Assembly: GCA_946699065.1 (NCBI GenBank)
Contig: CAMPDV010000096.1
Coordinates: 186,001 to 250,000 of the forward strand
Origin: Loxodes magnus
Lineage: Eukaryota > Ciliophora > Karyorelictea > Loxodida > Loxodidae
Reading direction: 5' to 3'
DNA: 64,000 nt
In this document: in pieces, positions 52,490 through 63,170 of the stretch
Layout of the letters: every line of letters starts with the position of its first letter
Position numbering within the stretch: position 1 is the first letter of the stretch
Translations under genes and position numbers: made by a program
The notes under the pieces: generated by a model
Databases searched by the model: none
Told to the model about the DNA's origin: nothing
What the model saw: only the letters and a program-made list of their open reading frames with translations

Positions 52490-54945
52490 GAATACGTCTC
52501 AATAATTTTGATTCAAACTTGTTTAACCATTTCCTCCTTCGTCTGTTTTTTTACCAAATTGCTTCAACAATTCTTTTATTTGTTCGTCATTTTGCTCTAA
52601 AGTTTAAATTTTTCTATTAGCAAATTTGAACTAAAGTATTTAATTATTAAATCAATTTATTAAAGCTGTCTTTAAGTAAGGAAGTTATGACTAACATAAT
52701 CTTGGTTGCAAGTTAAAAGTTTAAGTAAATCATAATCCATGAAGTTTTAAACTCTTCTACTAAATCTTGCTGTGCATTACATTTAGAAATATATTAATAG
52801 GTTTTATTCTCTACAAGAGCAAATTTCAGGGTTTTTATTTAATAGTGCATTTGTTTCAAATTATATTAAAAATTGAAACAAAACATTCTTAATTTGTAAA
52901 ATCATACAATTTCTCGAGGCTTTGTCTTGCTTAATATCGTGTAAGCATACATCGAAAATTGCTATTCATCAATTTTATTGTCTAAATATTCTAAATAAAG
53001 GTGGGAAGTGGGTATCACAATTATCCTTCCTATTATATCTTAATAAAATTTATTTTATAATTTATTTCAAATTTGCTTAGATATTATTTACTACTACTAG
53101 CATCTTAAAGGTTATTTGAAAATGTTAAGCTAGTGATCTTAATTCCAAAAATGATTAAAATTACCTTTCTTAGTTTTGCTGAAAAGAAATTTTCATATGA
53201 GTTAGGATTATCTTAAGAGGTAGTAAATTTTAATTTAGGATTTTAAATAGATCATTGCAATGTAATATTCAAAGGGTAACCAAATCAAACCAATAAAACT
53301 AGATTCATTTAAAGTAGAACTTGGACTTTGTAAAGCACATCTTGCTCCTTTTTTTAAATTTTTATTATAGCTTTATTCATATTTTTATACCTCGAAGAAT
53401 AGTTCAAAGAATTATTTCTGGTCCATGTTTATCCTTCGGTAATATAAATGTTCGCAAAATATATTAAGAATTCTAAGGAGTATTAATTTGATATTTAGAT
53501 AACTTTAGATAGAGCCATTCACGCATTTATTATTTCACCAAACTTCTCAGCCTGAAACTTTTAGTTTTAATTTATATTAAAAGCATATCCAAAGCTAAAC
53601 TATTTTTCTTGATATTTAAATATGTTAATATTTAGTTTTATGTTTAAGTCTATATTTTCATGCTTTTAAATTTTACTTCCAAGGCAGACGTATTCACATT
53701 TTCAGCATCTATACTCAATTTAACTCAACTAAATAACTCACGTGAAGCTTAAATTAATAAATTCAAATTATCTTCATCAAAAAGTAATAATAAGTCATCT
53801 GCCCAAGCTTTGAAACTAATAAATACTCACGAATTTTAAGGCCAAATCTTTTTTAAAAAGTTTCCAAATGTCTGATAGGAATGATAAAAGATAATGTCAT
53901 AAACTGGACCATAAGATCAAATTATTGCATAATTAAATTTCTCTATAATATTCCGTTAAAAAGAAATTTTAGGTCTAGATGAGAATAAAATGATTAGAGA
54001 CAATTTATTAGAGCAAGCAGTATCTTATTTTCTATAAATGTCTCAAATAGAAAATTCCTGGTAATAGTATCGAGCATCTTTTCTACATCTAAAAGAGTAA
54101 CAAGAAAGTTTTTTCCTCTTCATCATCTCCTGTATCTGTCAATAATTGATTATAAAGTTAAAATTTTATGTGTTTATTATCTCTTCTTTAAAGGTCCTTT
54201 TTAGGAAAGATATGAGTCTTACATTCATAAATGTATTCTTAAATTCTTTAAGTGATTATTTTATCAAACGTTTTAGGAAAGCATTTATAAGTGATACTGG
54301 TTCTTCATTTCTTTCATTTACTCTTTGATCTTTTTTATAGATTGGAAGGATTCTAACCTGTTTGAGTTAGTTGGAATTTTATATTTTCTTGACATATAAT
54401 TAATAAAAATCTAATGCACTATATAAAAGTTCGAAATTTTTTAAAGTTTTATCGATTCCTAAGTTACAGTTCTTCAACTCTTCTTCATCAATAATAGTGT
54501 GCTAATTAAAAAGTTGTTTTTTCATTTTTTATAAGGTAAAAAAAATATTCAAATTCATATACATATTGTTACTTTTCTTGGGTATAGAGGTTTTCTTTCT
54601 TATAGAAGATGATTATTTCATAACTTCTCTACTTTCTTTGGCTTATTTTACCTTGTATTCTCAATAACTAAGCTTATATCTATTAAACAAACTAATTTTT
54701 TCTTTCTTAAGTTAGATAAATTTCTAGTTACTACTTCCATTCTAAACTAGAGCTCTTTAATAAAATATTTTTACTTATTTAGCAGCATTAAAATTATTTA
54801 TTATCCTTCAAGATATTAAATTGTAGTTAGTTTTCTAGTGGAATTTACCTAGTACTTAATGAGTATTTTGTTTTAAAGTATGTATAATGTAATCGTACTA
54901 ACTTTCCAAATCTTCTTCTGTAATTCAAAATTTCCTATGCATTCT
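52490..54945 (-). mobile_element. LINE-type retrotransposon ORF2 remnant (reverse transcriptase)
   Basis: Minus-strand reverse-transcriptase region of a non-LTR element. Seen on the minus strand in order: RILPIYKKDQRVNERNEEPV and SLINAFLKRL near 54.3 kb, resembling the RT entry motif of LINEs; LLDVEKMLDTI near 54.1 kb, the first catalytic aspartate block; and FKAWADDLLLLFDE at 53.79 kb, matching the catalytic F/YADD box. The three motifs are not in one continuous frame, so the copy is broken in a few places. Beyond the ADD box (to about 52.5 kb) only a weak thumb-like continuation is visible and the 3' boundary is a guess. It lies directly downstream of the ORF1-like gene at 55007-55777 and may belong to the same element. 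No LTRs seen. Confidence 0.7.
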
Positions 54946-55006
54946 TCAAATTTATATATATATATAGTAAACTAAAAGTAATTAAAGTTTAGCATTCCCT
55001 GGATTT

Positions 55007-55777
55007 TCAACCAGGTTTTTGCTACCATTTTTTTAGCGTGGATGGATTCCACGCCATTTTTTTTTGTGGATGGAACCACTGAGAATCTTCTGTCTTTTAT
55101 AAGAATATCTTCTTCTTGTAAATTCCCGTTTCGGTGATTCAGAGTCTGCTAAGCATTCTTAACGTTCTTTGTTGTTCTTTCATCTAAATTTATCTCCACT
55201 GATCGCAATTTTGTAATAGGTGTCACTTTGATTTGCAATAATAGCAATTTTTGATTGGTCTTTTCTTGAATCTCTTCAGAAATACTTTTTTTTCAAGTTA
55301 ATCGATTCTTTGGAGTAATTCTATATTAATCTTTTCGTCATTCTATTTTTCTTGGATGTTTGTTTATGTAGAAACTTTTTCAATAATCATATTTTGTTCT
55401 TGCTTAAAATTCGATTGAGATTATTCATATAGTTACTATTCCGTGACTAAATTATTTTAAATCAATTATCGTCTTATTATTAGTAGCTCGTTGTTTTAAT
55501 CTTCGATAGTATTCATTAGTTCTCTTATTTTTTCCCCTTGATTGTAAATTGTTTCCTAATAATTTTGTATTATTGTTTTCATTTAGTCAATTTATATTTA
55601 GATTTCTGATTATTTTTGTACTTTTACTGGATTCGTCTCTATTGTTCCAATTATAACTTTTCCTTCAGATGAGGAACTTGATTTATCTTCTTCTTGTTAT
55701 TGTTTCTGCATTAGTTTCGCAGCTTTCCTTTTTGCGTTCTTAATTTGGTTTTTGGAAAGGCGAATAGATTATTCCAT
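55007..55777 (-). CDS. ORF1-like CCHC zinc-knuckle protein of a LINE
   Basis: Nucleic-acid-binding ORF1 protein, 256 residues from ATG 55777, frame intact. Seen: a basic N-terminus (LSKNQIKNAKRKAAK), an acidic patch, a coiled coil (IQNYQETIYNQGEKIRELMN), then a knuckle CYYCKSKWHLLQNC (C-x2-C-x4-H-x4-C) about two-thirds along, and a basic end. The frame is also open upstream of the ATG for roughly 50 codons, so a longer N-terminus is possible. A palindromic stretch built on GCGTGGA/TTCCACGC near 55.04 kb lies at the 3' end. It is related to the copies at 56.1-57.1, 58.6-59.3 and 61.2-62.1 kb by the shared knuckle position. It would coat the element RNA, if the element is or was active. Confidence 0.65.
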
Positions 55778-56119
55778 TTTTTTTTCTTCAAATTTATCTT
55801 TAGGCTTTTCTCTTATATCTAAACTCTAAAGCCTATAGGTTTTTAAATTTACTCTAGGAGTAAAAAACGGGAAATTTCTATAGATATTTTAAATTCTTTA
55901 TTTTATCAATATCGGAAAATAATCTGCATCAAGTCTACTGCTTTAAAAAAATAAAATAAAAGAATAAGTAAATGTTAATGTGATGTTTAGTTATAATATA
56001 ATAACAACAGTAAATTTTATAATTGGTATTATTTCTAAAGTAAATAAACTTTATCTATTTATTATTTTGAAGTCATATTCTTCAATAAATGCATATATTA
56101 TAATAATAATAATATTAAT

Positions 56120-57060
56120 TTTGAGTTTTCCGTTTTAGGGATTTCCAACCCCGTCAGGAGGACAGCAGTTCGGGCTCCCTGCTGTTAAATATAAATGCTT
56201 GGGACGTCCAATTTTAGCGAGATTGGAAACTCGGGTTTCTCCAGGTTTTCCTTCCTTTTACTTGATATGGTTCCATCTTAATCTTGTATATTGAACCATA
56301 CGGGTTGCAATACTTTCTTTTCATTCTTGCTTCTTCCTTTTTCTTCTTTTGTTGTTCTTTTATCCAATAGTTTCTTTATTTCTATTAGAATTTCTAACAC
56401 TTCCGATAAAAATGCCATACGCTTCCACAGCAGAAACATTTCTTTTTTATTTTGAATTATTTTCCTTGATTTTTTTGCTCTTTCTAGGTTTCGATTTCCA
56501 TTTTTATAGCTCCGGTTTCGCTTTAATCTTTCTTAAAAGTTTACAATTTCTCTTCTACTTTTCTGAGTCTGTTTCTAAAGCTAATTTTAGGATTCGTTAG
56601 TCTGACTTTGTGAGATATTCCAAAAGGCGTTAAGATCTCTTTCCTAGGACATAAGTCTTGACTCAATTCCTTCTGCTAGGTCTAGCTTTGCCATCAGCAT
56701 ATCATTGTCCTTCTTCAATCTCTTGACCTCTTCCTGGAGGTTCAGTACCATTTTGATGAGTTACTCCATGCTCATCTGGCCAGAAGGGTTGAATTCTGAT
56801 ACCTCCTGGTGGAGAACAAACTTTATCTGTTTCCTCGGTTTCTCGCTTGAGGTTGGAGTTTCCGTGTGTATATTCTTCAAGGTTGGCTTTCGTTCGTTTT
56901 GTTAGATTCCAAGTTGTTAGTTCAGTGTTGGCTAAGGTTGTGATAGAGAAGATTTTTAAGATTATTAAGACTTGGTTTCTTGCTTCCTTTTTGGCTTAGG
57001 AAGAGGTGGTATAGAAGCCTGACTTGAAACCTTCAACCATTTTTAAATGGATATAATATT
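56120..57060 (-). mobile_element. ORF1-like relic, second copy
   Basis: Minus strand. A coiled coil (LNLQEEVKRLKKDNDMLMAK), then the conserved tract ESRLMSQERDLNAFWNISQ, and a knuckle CFCCGSVWHFYRKC at about 56.40-56.44 kb in a different frame from the coiled coil. The copy is therefore broken or spliced at least once. The 3' end carries a hairpin-forming ACAGCAG/CTGCTGT pair near 56.16 kb. It is visibly less AT-rich than host genes. The tract around SRLMSQERDLNAFW aligns with the copy at 61.2-62.1 kb. Confidence 0.55.
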
Positions 57061-57069
57061 TAAGTATTA

Positions 57070-57440
57070 TCTTATAAGTTATCTATTATTACTTTCATAT
57101 CCTTATAAAATTGTATTTAAATCTCCCTCTAATATTATAGGATAGTCTCTTACTACATCAACAATAAGATCTAAGTTTGAATATGATTTTCTTTAACTAA
57201 TATAGGTTTTTCGTTTGCTAGCATATAGTATGCTGTGAAATAAACATGATATAAGATTACTAATAGAAATCTATCATCTTATTTTTAGAGATATTCTCTA
57301 TTTTTCTAGAATCAAAATTTTCTTTATGCAGTCAAGCAAATTCCACCAGCTCTTTTTTTCATCACAGTTTGATAGACAGTTCGAAATACTTGAATTTATA
57401 TTGGAACAAAGTCTTGATGCTACCAAGTCTCATTGATAGA
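57070..57440 (-). mobile_element. APE-type endonuclease fragment of a LINE
   Basis: The minus-strand translation gives KKRAGGICLTAQRKF, then a DDRFLLVILYHVYFTAYYML strand, and further on PIILEGDLNTIL. This order (GG-I, a strand corresponding to the N-V-Y-x-P block, then GDxN) is that of apurinic-endonuclease domains in LINE ORF2. Both ends are missing and there is at least one frame change, so it is a fragment. It sits upstream of the second ORF1 copy, the reverse of a normal ORF1-ORF2 order, implying separate insertions. Confidence 0.5.
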
Positions 57441-57475
57441 AAAATGTAAATATTATTAAAAAAAACTTTAATTAT

Positions 57476-57508
57476 AGAGCGCGTAGCACCTCAATGGTGC
57501 ACAGCTCT
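57476..57508. repeat. Nested-hairpin repeat, copy 1
   Basis: Outer stem AGAGC/GCTCT and inner stem GCACC/GGTGC are both perfect, with a 5-base spacer and a 5-base loop (TCAAT). It is preceded by TTAT and followed by TTTAT. Related copies are at 58170 and 62515. It lies about 30 bases upstream (minus strand) of the endonuclease fragment. Confidence 0.75.
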
Positions 57509-57879
57509 TTATAATAATGAGTAAATAGTTAAAAACTTAATTATTTATTAATAATTAAAGTAATATTGCAATATGCTAATTTTAATGTATTTTAACTTAT
57601 TCTACCCTTGATTCGTTGCCCATAAATATAAAGCACCTTTTATTCATTTTAAGTTTAGATGTGAAGTAAGTTTGGAGCTAATCTTATAGAGTTTCTTTAG
57701 CATCATTATGATAAGTCAAGTATAGTATTCTTATAATAGCTTCCGATCAATTTTAATTTCTACTGAGTTACATATGTCAGTCATGGCTTTAGGTTTTTTC
57801 TAACTTCTTAACAGATTTAGCACATATATGAAATCAGGAAAATTCTAAGCCCTGGATTTCAGTACATCTAGTAAGTTTC

Positions 57880-58020
57880 TTGAAACAAAAAAGAGAACCC
57901 TCAAATAAGTAAGGCTTACCACGCACAAAGGGTACGTCTTAATTTATCCGTGGTGGTATCTATTGAGAGCTACTTGCAATATAGTCTGCACTGTACCGGA
58001 TTACATATTCGGCTGACTAG
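57880..58020. repeat. GC-richer repeat block, copy 1
   Basis: A block visibly less AT-rich than its surroundings. Its 3' half (about 57940-58010, containing GTGGTATCTA and CACTGTACCGGATTACATAT) aligns with 58470-58545. There is no convincing protein frame and no tRNA shape. It is probably untranslated sequence belonging to the retroelement family; the role is unknown. Confidence 0.5.
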
Positions 58021-58169
58021 AGCACATCATCCATTTAAAAAATAAATATTTATAATAATTTAATAGCGTTATATCTACCTTTATTCGGTTAATCACTGGT
58101 AATCACGAATAGTTTAAGTTTTGCTAATAATAAACAAGTAAATAATAAATAATAAATAAAGATGATTAT

Positions 58170-58202
58170 AGAGCGCGTAGTACCTCGTTGGCACACAGCT
58201 CT
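58170..58202. repeat. Nested-hairpin repeat, copy 2
   Basis: Same outer stem AGAGC/GCTCT and 33-base length as copy 1. The inner arm is GTACC against GGCAC, giving one mismatch, with loop TCGTT. TTAT precedes it and TTTC follows. Confidence 0.7.
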
Positions 58203-58379
58203 TTCAGTATTATATTTAATATTAAAAAAAGTTTTCTCATACCTCTTGATTTCGTTCTATTCGTTTAATGAGTTATTTCATCTTCTCCAATGAGGAATCT
58301 TCTTATTAAAAATTATTATTAAATCTAGAATCAAATGCTTCAGTCTTCTTGAATAAGGTTAAAATAAGAATTAGTAATT

Positions 58380-58560
58380 AGTCATTATATGGCCCGTCAG
58401 TTAAACTTTCATATTGCTAGAGAGACCTCGGGGAAGTTAGGTTTGTCTCTTCTGAGCTTGCTCACCCTTTCCCGTAGTGGCATCTAGTGCAAAATTACTC
58501 TCAATGTAGTATACACTGCTCCAGATTACCTACTAGTTTTTCTGACGCGACCGACATCTA
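58380..58560. repeat. GC-richer repeat block, copy 2
   Basis: Partner of the block at 57880-58020 (shared GTGG-ATCTA, CACTG, CC-GATTAC in the same order). It also lies a few hundred bases to the right of a nested hairpin (copy 2), the same arrangement as the first pair. Confidence 0.5.
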
Positions 58561-58615
58561 TTTTATATTAATAATAATTTCCGTAGTTTCTTCTTCAGAA
58601 TCTATTTCTTCTTCC

Positions 58616-59317
58616 TCAGGGTATATTCTTCGATTTTATAAATATTTGTTGCAACTTTTCCCTTCTTTACTACTGGAACCTAACTCCAGTTTCAGTCTTT
58701 CTCAAAATTTAGTATAGTACTTCTCTCTTAAGCATTAGCAATAACTTCGTTTAACTGATCTCTATTTTATAGTTTTCTCCTGAATATTTCTCCGTTTTTA
58801 ATGCAGTAAAGTTTGGTTATTTTTTATTAAAATTTCTTATTTTCTAATTTTTTTTAAATAATCTCCAGTTTCTATATATAAGTCTCATCTTACAACAGCA
58901 AAAACATTCTGAATTACAGCTCTTCGAATCGTGTTCTATTTTTCGACTTTTATAAAATTTTTTATTTTTTTGATTAGAAAAAGTTTTAGATTTCTGTTAT
59001 TCTCTAACTATAGGATCATTGTGAAGGAAAATAAATTATTTAGAACTATTCTAATTACTAATTTCTTTTATTTTTTGCTTCATTCTTTTCAATTATAAAT
59101 AAAATAAAGATTTTGAGACCAATGTTTTAATTCCATTTTTAATGATTGGCTTTAATTTTATAATTATTGTATAGTTAAATTAGAGAATCGATTCGTTAAT
59201 TTAAGTCTTAGAATCACCGTTATATCTTTTTATTTTCTGCTTCTAGAAAGTAAATTCAATGAGAGTTTAATTAATCGTTGTCCTGTTAGTTTTAGAAAGT
59301 TATTTCTTAGAAGCCAT
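58616..59317 (-). CDS. ORF1-like protein with decayed zinc knuckle
   Basis: Frame open for 233 residues from ATG 59317 (MASKKQLSKTNRTTINQTLI) to TGA. The tract CFCCCKMRLIYRNW sits where the related copies have C-x2-C-x4-H-x4-C. Here the His has become Leu and the last Cys Trp, so the knuckle should not bind zinc. The basic K/Q/N-rich character matches other ORF1 copies in the nest. It is probably a decaying copy with an accidentally open frame, given that only TGA stops translation. Confidence 0.45.
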
Positions 59318-59414
59318 TTTATAATATAATTGAAATATGATCTATGCATTTAATTTAATTTTTAGTTTTAATCAAAAATTAAAAATTAAATAATATTTGA
59401 AAAAAACTTTGAAA

Positions 59415-60217
59415 ATGGAAATTTAAAACATCGTAAATTTTGCAAAGAAATGCAGGGAAATAAGCAAAAAAGAAAAAGAGAAAAAGTTAATGGAATTTTT
59501 GTCATAATTAAAGGCAAACGATTACACAGAAAACAGGATAACGCTCCAATTAATTTATAAAAACAAATTATTTATTAATAATAAAAAAAATGAAGAAAGT
59601 TTTCATCAAGTAGTATTAGATAATATATAATCTCATATTGAGTACTAAATTTAGAAACGATATACTTAAGTAAGTAACTTGCTTAAAATAAATTTTAGCT
59701 GTAAAAACAGCCATGAAGTTAATTTTAATCCTACTAAATAGAAGAAGTTCCAGTAATTACTGAAGAAATTAAGACTGATATTACGAAAAATCTAGTTAAT
59801 GATTTAATAAAATTTTGAGGAACGGAAATAATTAAAAATTTTGAAAAAACTTTAGAAATTTATTTATAAAAAATATAAATTTAAATAGAAGAAAAATATT
59901 TGGTGACTATGAAATTCTTCCGATATATTGTAAAACTTTGTTTGATTTCAAAAATTTTAAAAGAAAAGAAAATTAGAATTATAAAGAAAATAGCATAAAT
60001 TGAATAAAAACAATAGATAATAAGAAAAATCTGGAAATAAAAGAGATTTTACTCGGATGGATAAGATGAGGAACCATCCATTTTAAAAATAATCGAAGAA
60101 TCCAATTTTGATAAAAAATAGATAGCTGAAACTAATTGAAAACCCATGGAAAGCAAATTTATTCAGATTTTAGTTGATAATTATACTAACAATAATAACG
60201 ATAATCAATTAAAGTGA
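59415..60217 (+). CDS. Hypothetical protein, 257 aa, one 29-nt intron
   Basis: Unrecognised. ATG 59415 starts MEIQNIVNFAKKCREISKKE; exon one is 85 codons. A 29-nt GT-AG intron at 59670-59698 (starts gtaagtaac, ends aattttag) joins KRYTQ to LQKQPWSQFQ, after which the frame runs through IEEVPVITEEIKTDITKNL, KFWGTEIIKNFEKTLEIYLQ and DEEPSILKIIEESNFDKKQI to TGA at 60215-60217. Without splicing the second exon is out of frame. It is strongly helical and charged, with no membrane segment. It lies on the plus strand within a nest of minus-strand LINE pieces, so it could be a host gene flanked by insertions or an accessory gene of an element. Confidence 0.6.
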
Positions 60218-60388
60218 GACCACCTTTATTTAGTTCACCCCTTTTTTAGATTTTATAAATACTAAAATAGAGTATTTTGAAAAAATTCATCATAATATTT
60301 ATTTGTCTTATGCATTTTGATAAAATATCGATTATTACTCTTTTCTTGTATTTTTATTTAAGGTATTTAATTGAAATTCAATTAATTA

Positions 60389-61154
60389 TCAAATTTTTTT
60401 AATATGAGTTTTAGTCTTTGAATCTCCTAGTACTTCGTCTTCTATACTTATCTTAAGTAAATAAAAGTTTCCCTCTAGAGTAATATACAGCTTAATTAAT
60501 TTATTCCATTTTTTCTATAGTTTCTTATTTTCATCTTTTTGCTTATTTCAAAATTTTCGCCTTTCTCTTCGAAGTGTCCATTCGTTTTACAAAATTAATA
60601 TTTAATAATTCTCTTTTCTCTGTTTTTTTTTTGCTGGCTGCACTGTTGGTTCTACATTCATAGAATTATTATGAGTAAGGTTATTCAAAACCAGGTTTTC
60701 AATAATCTCAGCAAATTAGTTTAATTTTTTCTGTTTGAAGAATTCGCAAATCGAGCTCTTAGAACTAAGAATGGACACAACATAACGAAATTTATAAATG
60801 TGACATTGCCTTTATTTGGTTTGTCATATATTGGTTTACAAAAAGTCTCAATTTTTATAACTCTTTGAAATCGACCATTTTTTATCAAGGTTCATATTAT
60901 TGAATAACTTAACTATGGTCACCAATCTAGCCTTTCTTTGCCGTTGATATTTTATTCCAATCTCAATCCTTTGCTTCTTCCTTTTTTTTTTGAGAATTTA
61001 TTAATTGTTAGAATAACTAATCTCCACCAGACATTTTTCTCCTGTATAGGTCACCTTCAGACGTACAATAAATATTGGTTAGATTTTGTCAGCATTTTTT
61101 ATTTTCACAACTTTAAATTTTTTTTATCTCCAACAGTTTTATTTTATGTATCAT
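60389..61154 (-). other. Protein-like minus-strand stretch, unassigned
   Basis: Purine-rich on the minus strand with translated pieces such as LTNIYCTSEGDLYRRKMSGG, DWDWNKISTAKKGQIGDHS and NIWQTKQRQCHIYKFRYVV, but they are not all in one frame. A 10-base A run (minus strand) lies between two of them. It may be part of a LINE or a decayed gene; no domain recognised. Confidence 0.3.
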
Positions 61155-61199
61155 AACCTATAGAATCAGCATATAATTGATCTATTTTTTATTAGTTAA

Positions 61200-62060
61200 C
61201 TAATAAATAAAAGATTAAATGCTTGCCACTATTTGAGGTATTTCAACCTCTTTTCCGCCAACTTCTAGATTGCTCTATAGGCTAAATAATAAGCTTAAAT
61301 GTCTCTATAATTCTTCTTCTTGATTGCATACTGTCACTTGGATTTACTTTCGTCTTGATAATGATTGGTATCTTTGATCTTGTATATTTTTCCAAATTTG
61401 TTGCAATATAAACTTTCTCTTTCTCTTTCTCTTTCTCTTTTTGTTTTAGTTGTTTTTGTATCTTCTTTTTATTATCAAACTTATTCTAGTATTTTCAGTA
61501 TTCTTATTTAAAATTTTGAAATTTCTAGCCTCTTTTCCATATATGCGTTCGAGAGTTACAATAATAGCATCTAGCTTTTCGTTTAAGTTGAAATCTTGAT
61601 TTTTTTTCTCTTCGATTATCGTTGGTCATTTCCTTATTCTTGAAGGTCCATTTAACACTTCCCTTTTTTTTTATTTTCTTTTATTTTTTCTATTTTGTTG
61701 ATCAGTTCTTTCTGTTTCTATTGTTAGTATTATGATTAATTGTTCTTGTGAAATATTTCAAAATGCGTTAAGGTCTCTTTCTTAGGTCATAAATCTCGAT
61801 TCTATTTCATCTGCAATTTCAAGTTTTTCATCAGTCTCTTATTATCTTTCTTCAGTTTTTCGACCTCTTTCTGGAGGTCCAGCATCACTCTAATCAGCTA
61901 ATCATAGCTTATTTATTACTCTGTGAAGAGATTCGAGTCTTCCGAATTCATAATACCTTTAGCATATTTCCTAGGCTATTCTTAAGAAGTGGAGATTCGA
62001 TTTAATGGATGACCTTTTTGGTTCTCTTTTCCTTGTTCTAGTCTCTCTAGGATGTTGTTA
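61200..62060 (-). mobile_element. ORF1-like relic, third copy
   Basis: Minus strand: MLDLQKEVEKLKKDNKRLMK followed by a tract equivalent to SRLMSQERDLNAFW of the second copy, then a knuckle-like CYYCNSRTHIWKRG at about 61.55 kb whose last Cys is replaced. A (CTTTCT)n run at about 61412-61440 encodes alternating Lys/Glu. More than one frame is needed, so the copy is broken. The spacing to the hairpin at 62515 resembles that between the second ORF1 copy and hairpin copy 1. Confidence 0.5.
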
Positions 62061-62514
62061 ACTCCAGCTTTATTGGAGCCGCGAAAAATCCTGAAATATT
62101 TATTATTTATCTAATTGTTAATTTTTAATTTTTTAATCATATTTAAATTGATTGCTCAATATCCATTGCAACAAGTATAGCTTTACTTGTAATTCATTTG
62201 TAGTTTACTTAATTGAAACCCCGAATATATTAAATATTCTTCTGCTCTTTTAATCTATTAATTAAATAGATATGTGAAAGATTTTAAGTTCAAAACTGTA
62301 TTCAGTATTTTATTATCATTTTACAGTTAGTTAATATTTAAATCTAGACTACTTATTTGCAGAATTAATTGCTGAACTGCATCCTATAGTTTTATTTTCT
62401 GGCTATAGCGAATAAATCTCAATCAAGGTATCTTAATATTAGTTAGAAGATTGGTTTTGGGTGAATTGTTTCTAGATACCATTTTATTTTATATAAATAA
62501 ATAAATTTTATTAT

Positions 62515-62548
62515 AGAGCGTGTAACACTCTCGTTGGTGCGCAGCTCT
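62515..62548. repeat. Nested-hairpin repeat, copy 3
   Basis: Outer stem AGAGC/GCTCT conserved; the inner part has diverged (CAC against GTG remains). It is one base longer than the other copies. The TTAT and TTTA flanks are kept. Confidence 0.65.
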
Positions 62549-62560
62549 TTAAAAAAAAAT

Positions 62561-62636
62561 GTTTCATACTGACAAGAATGTTTGTTACTGATAAAATTAT
62601 CAGATACTGATAAAAATGTTCAATACTGATATAATT
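62561..62636. repeat. Four 19-bp tandem repeats
   Basis: Four consecutive 19-base units share TACTGA followed by TA and A/T-rich ends: 62561-62579, 62580-62598, 62599-62617, 62618-62636. They lie between hairpin copy 3 and the GC-rich duplicated block. Confidence 0.75.
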
Positions 62637-62652
62637 TTAGAATACTCGTAAT

Positions 62653-62935
62653 CTTTAATACTTACTGGAGGTCCAAGGACATGGCAGGATTGTATCTCAT
62701 TGCATCACCAAAGCAGAGGACGACATGTGTCAATTATGGGTACTTAAATTCCCCACCTCTGATGAAGCTCGCAATATTAACTTAAACGAAGCCCCAAGCC
62801 AGTGTCGAAGGTATAAGAATCTTATGTCTCGAGGTCAAACCAAAGAAGAGGAAGACATAAAGTCGATTATGGGTACTTAACTTCCCCAACCTCTGATGAA
62901 GATGACCTTGTTGTTCACCTTCGAACAACTATGGC
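62653..62935. repeat. GC-rich block with internal duplication
   Basis: The least AT-rich stretch of the window. A core of about 60 bases (from about 62707: ACCAAAG, ATTATGGGTACTTAA, TTCCCC, ACCTCTGATGAAG) is repeated about 132 bases later (from about 62839) with scattered changes. One plus frame reads ITKAEDDMCQLWVLKFPTSD in the first unit, but the second unit is not in that frame. It could be a foreign coding fragment, an RNA, or retroelement untranslated sequence; I cannot choose between these. Confidence 0.55.
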
Positions 62936-63170
62936 GGTTTTAAAAAATATATATAATAAAAAATAATAATTCTATAGCTTAAATAAGTTTAGTTCTTAAA
63001 CTATCTTTATGTTTATAAACTGAGATTCAAATTAAGTTAGCTATGATGCTTATTCATTTAAAATAATAATAATAAATTTAGGCATATTTTATATATTTTT
63101 GATTCAACAAAACTAAGTTTAAATTTTACTTTTTCAATAAAGATTGTTTACATGCTATAAAATAGAAGAT

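Noticed and set aside
56349-56905. Plus-strand ORFs of 66-83 codons
   Set aside because: They are antisense to the ORF1-like relic with its zinc knuckle on the minus strand.
57476-57508. Hairpin as a tRNA or CRISPR repeat
   Set aside because: There is no cloverleaf or B-box, and copies are irregularly spaced with no spacers.
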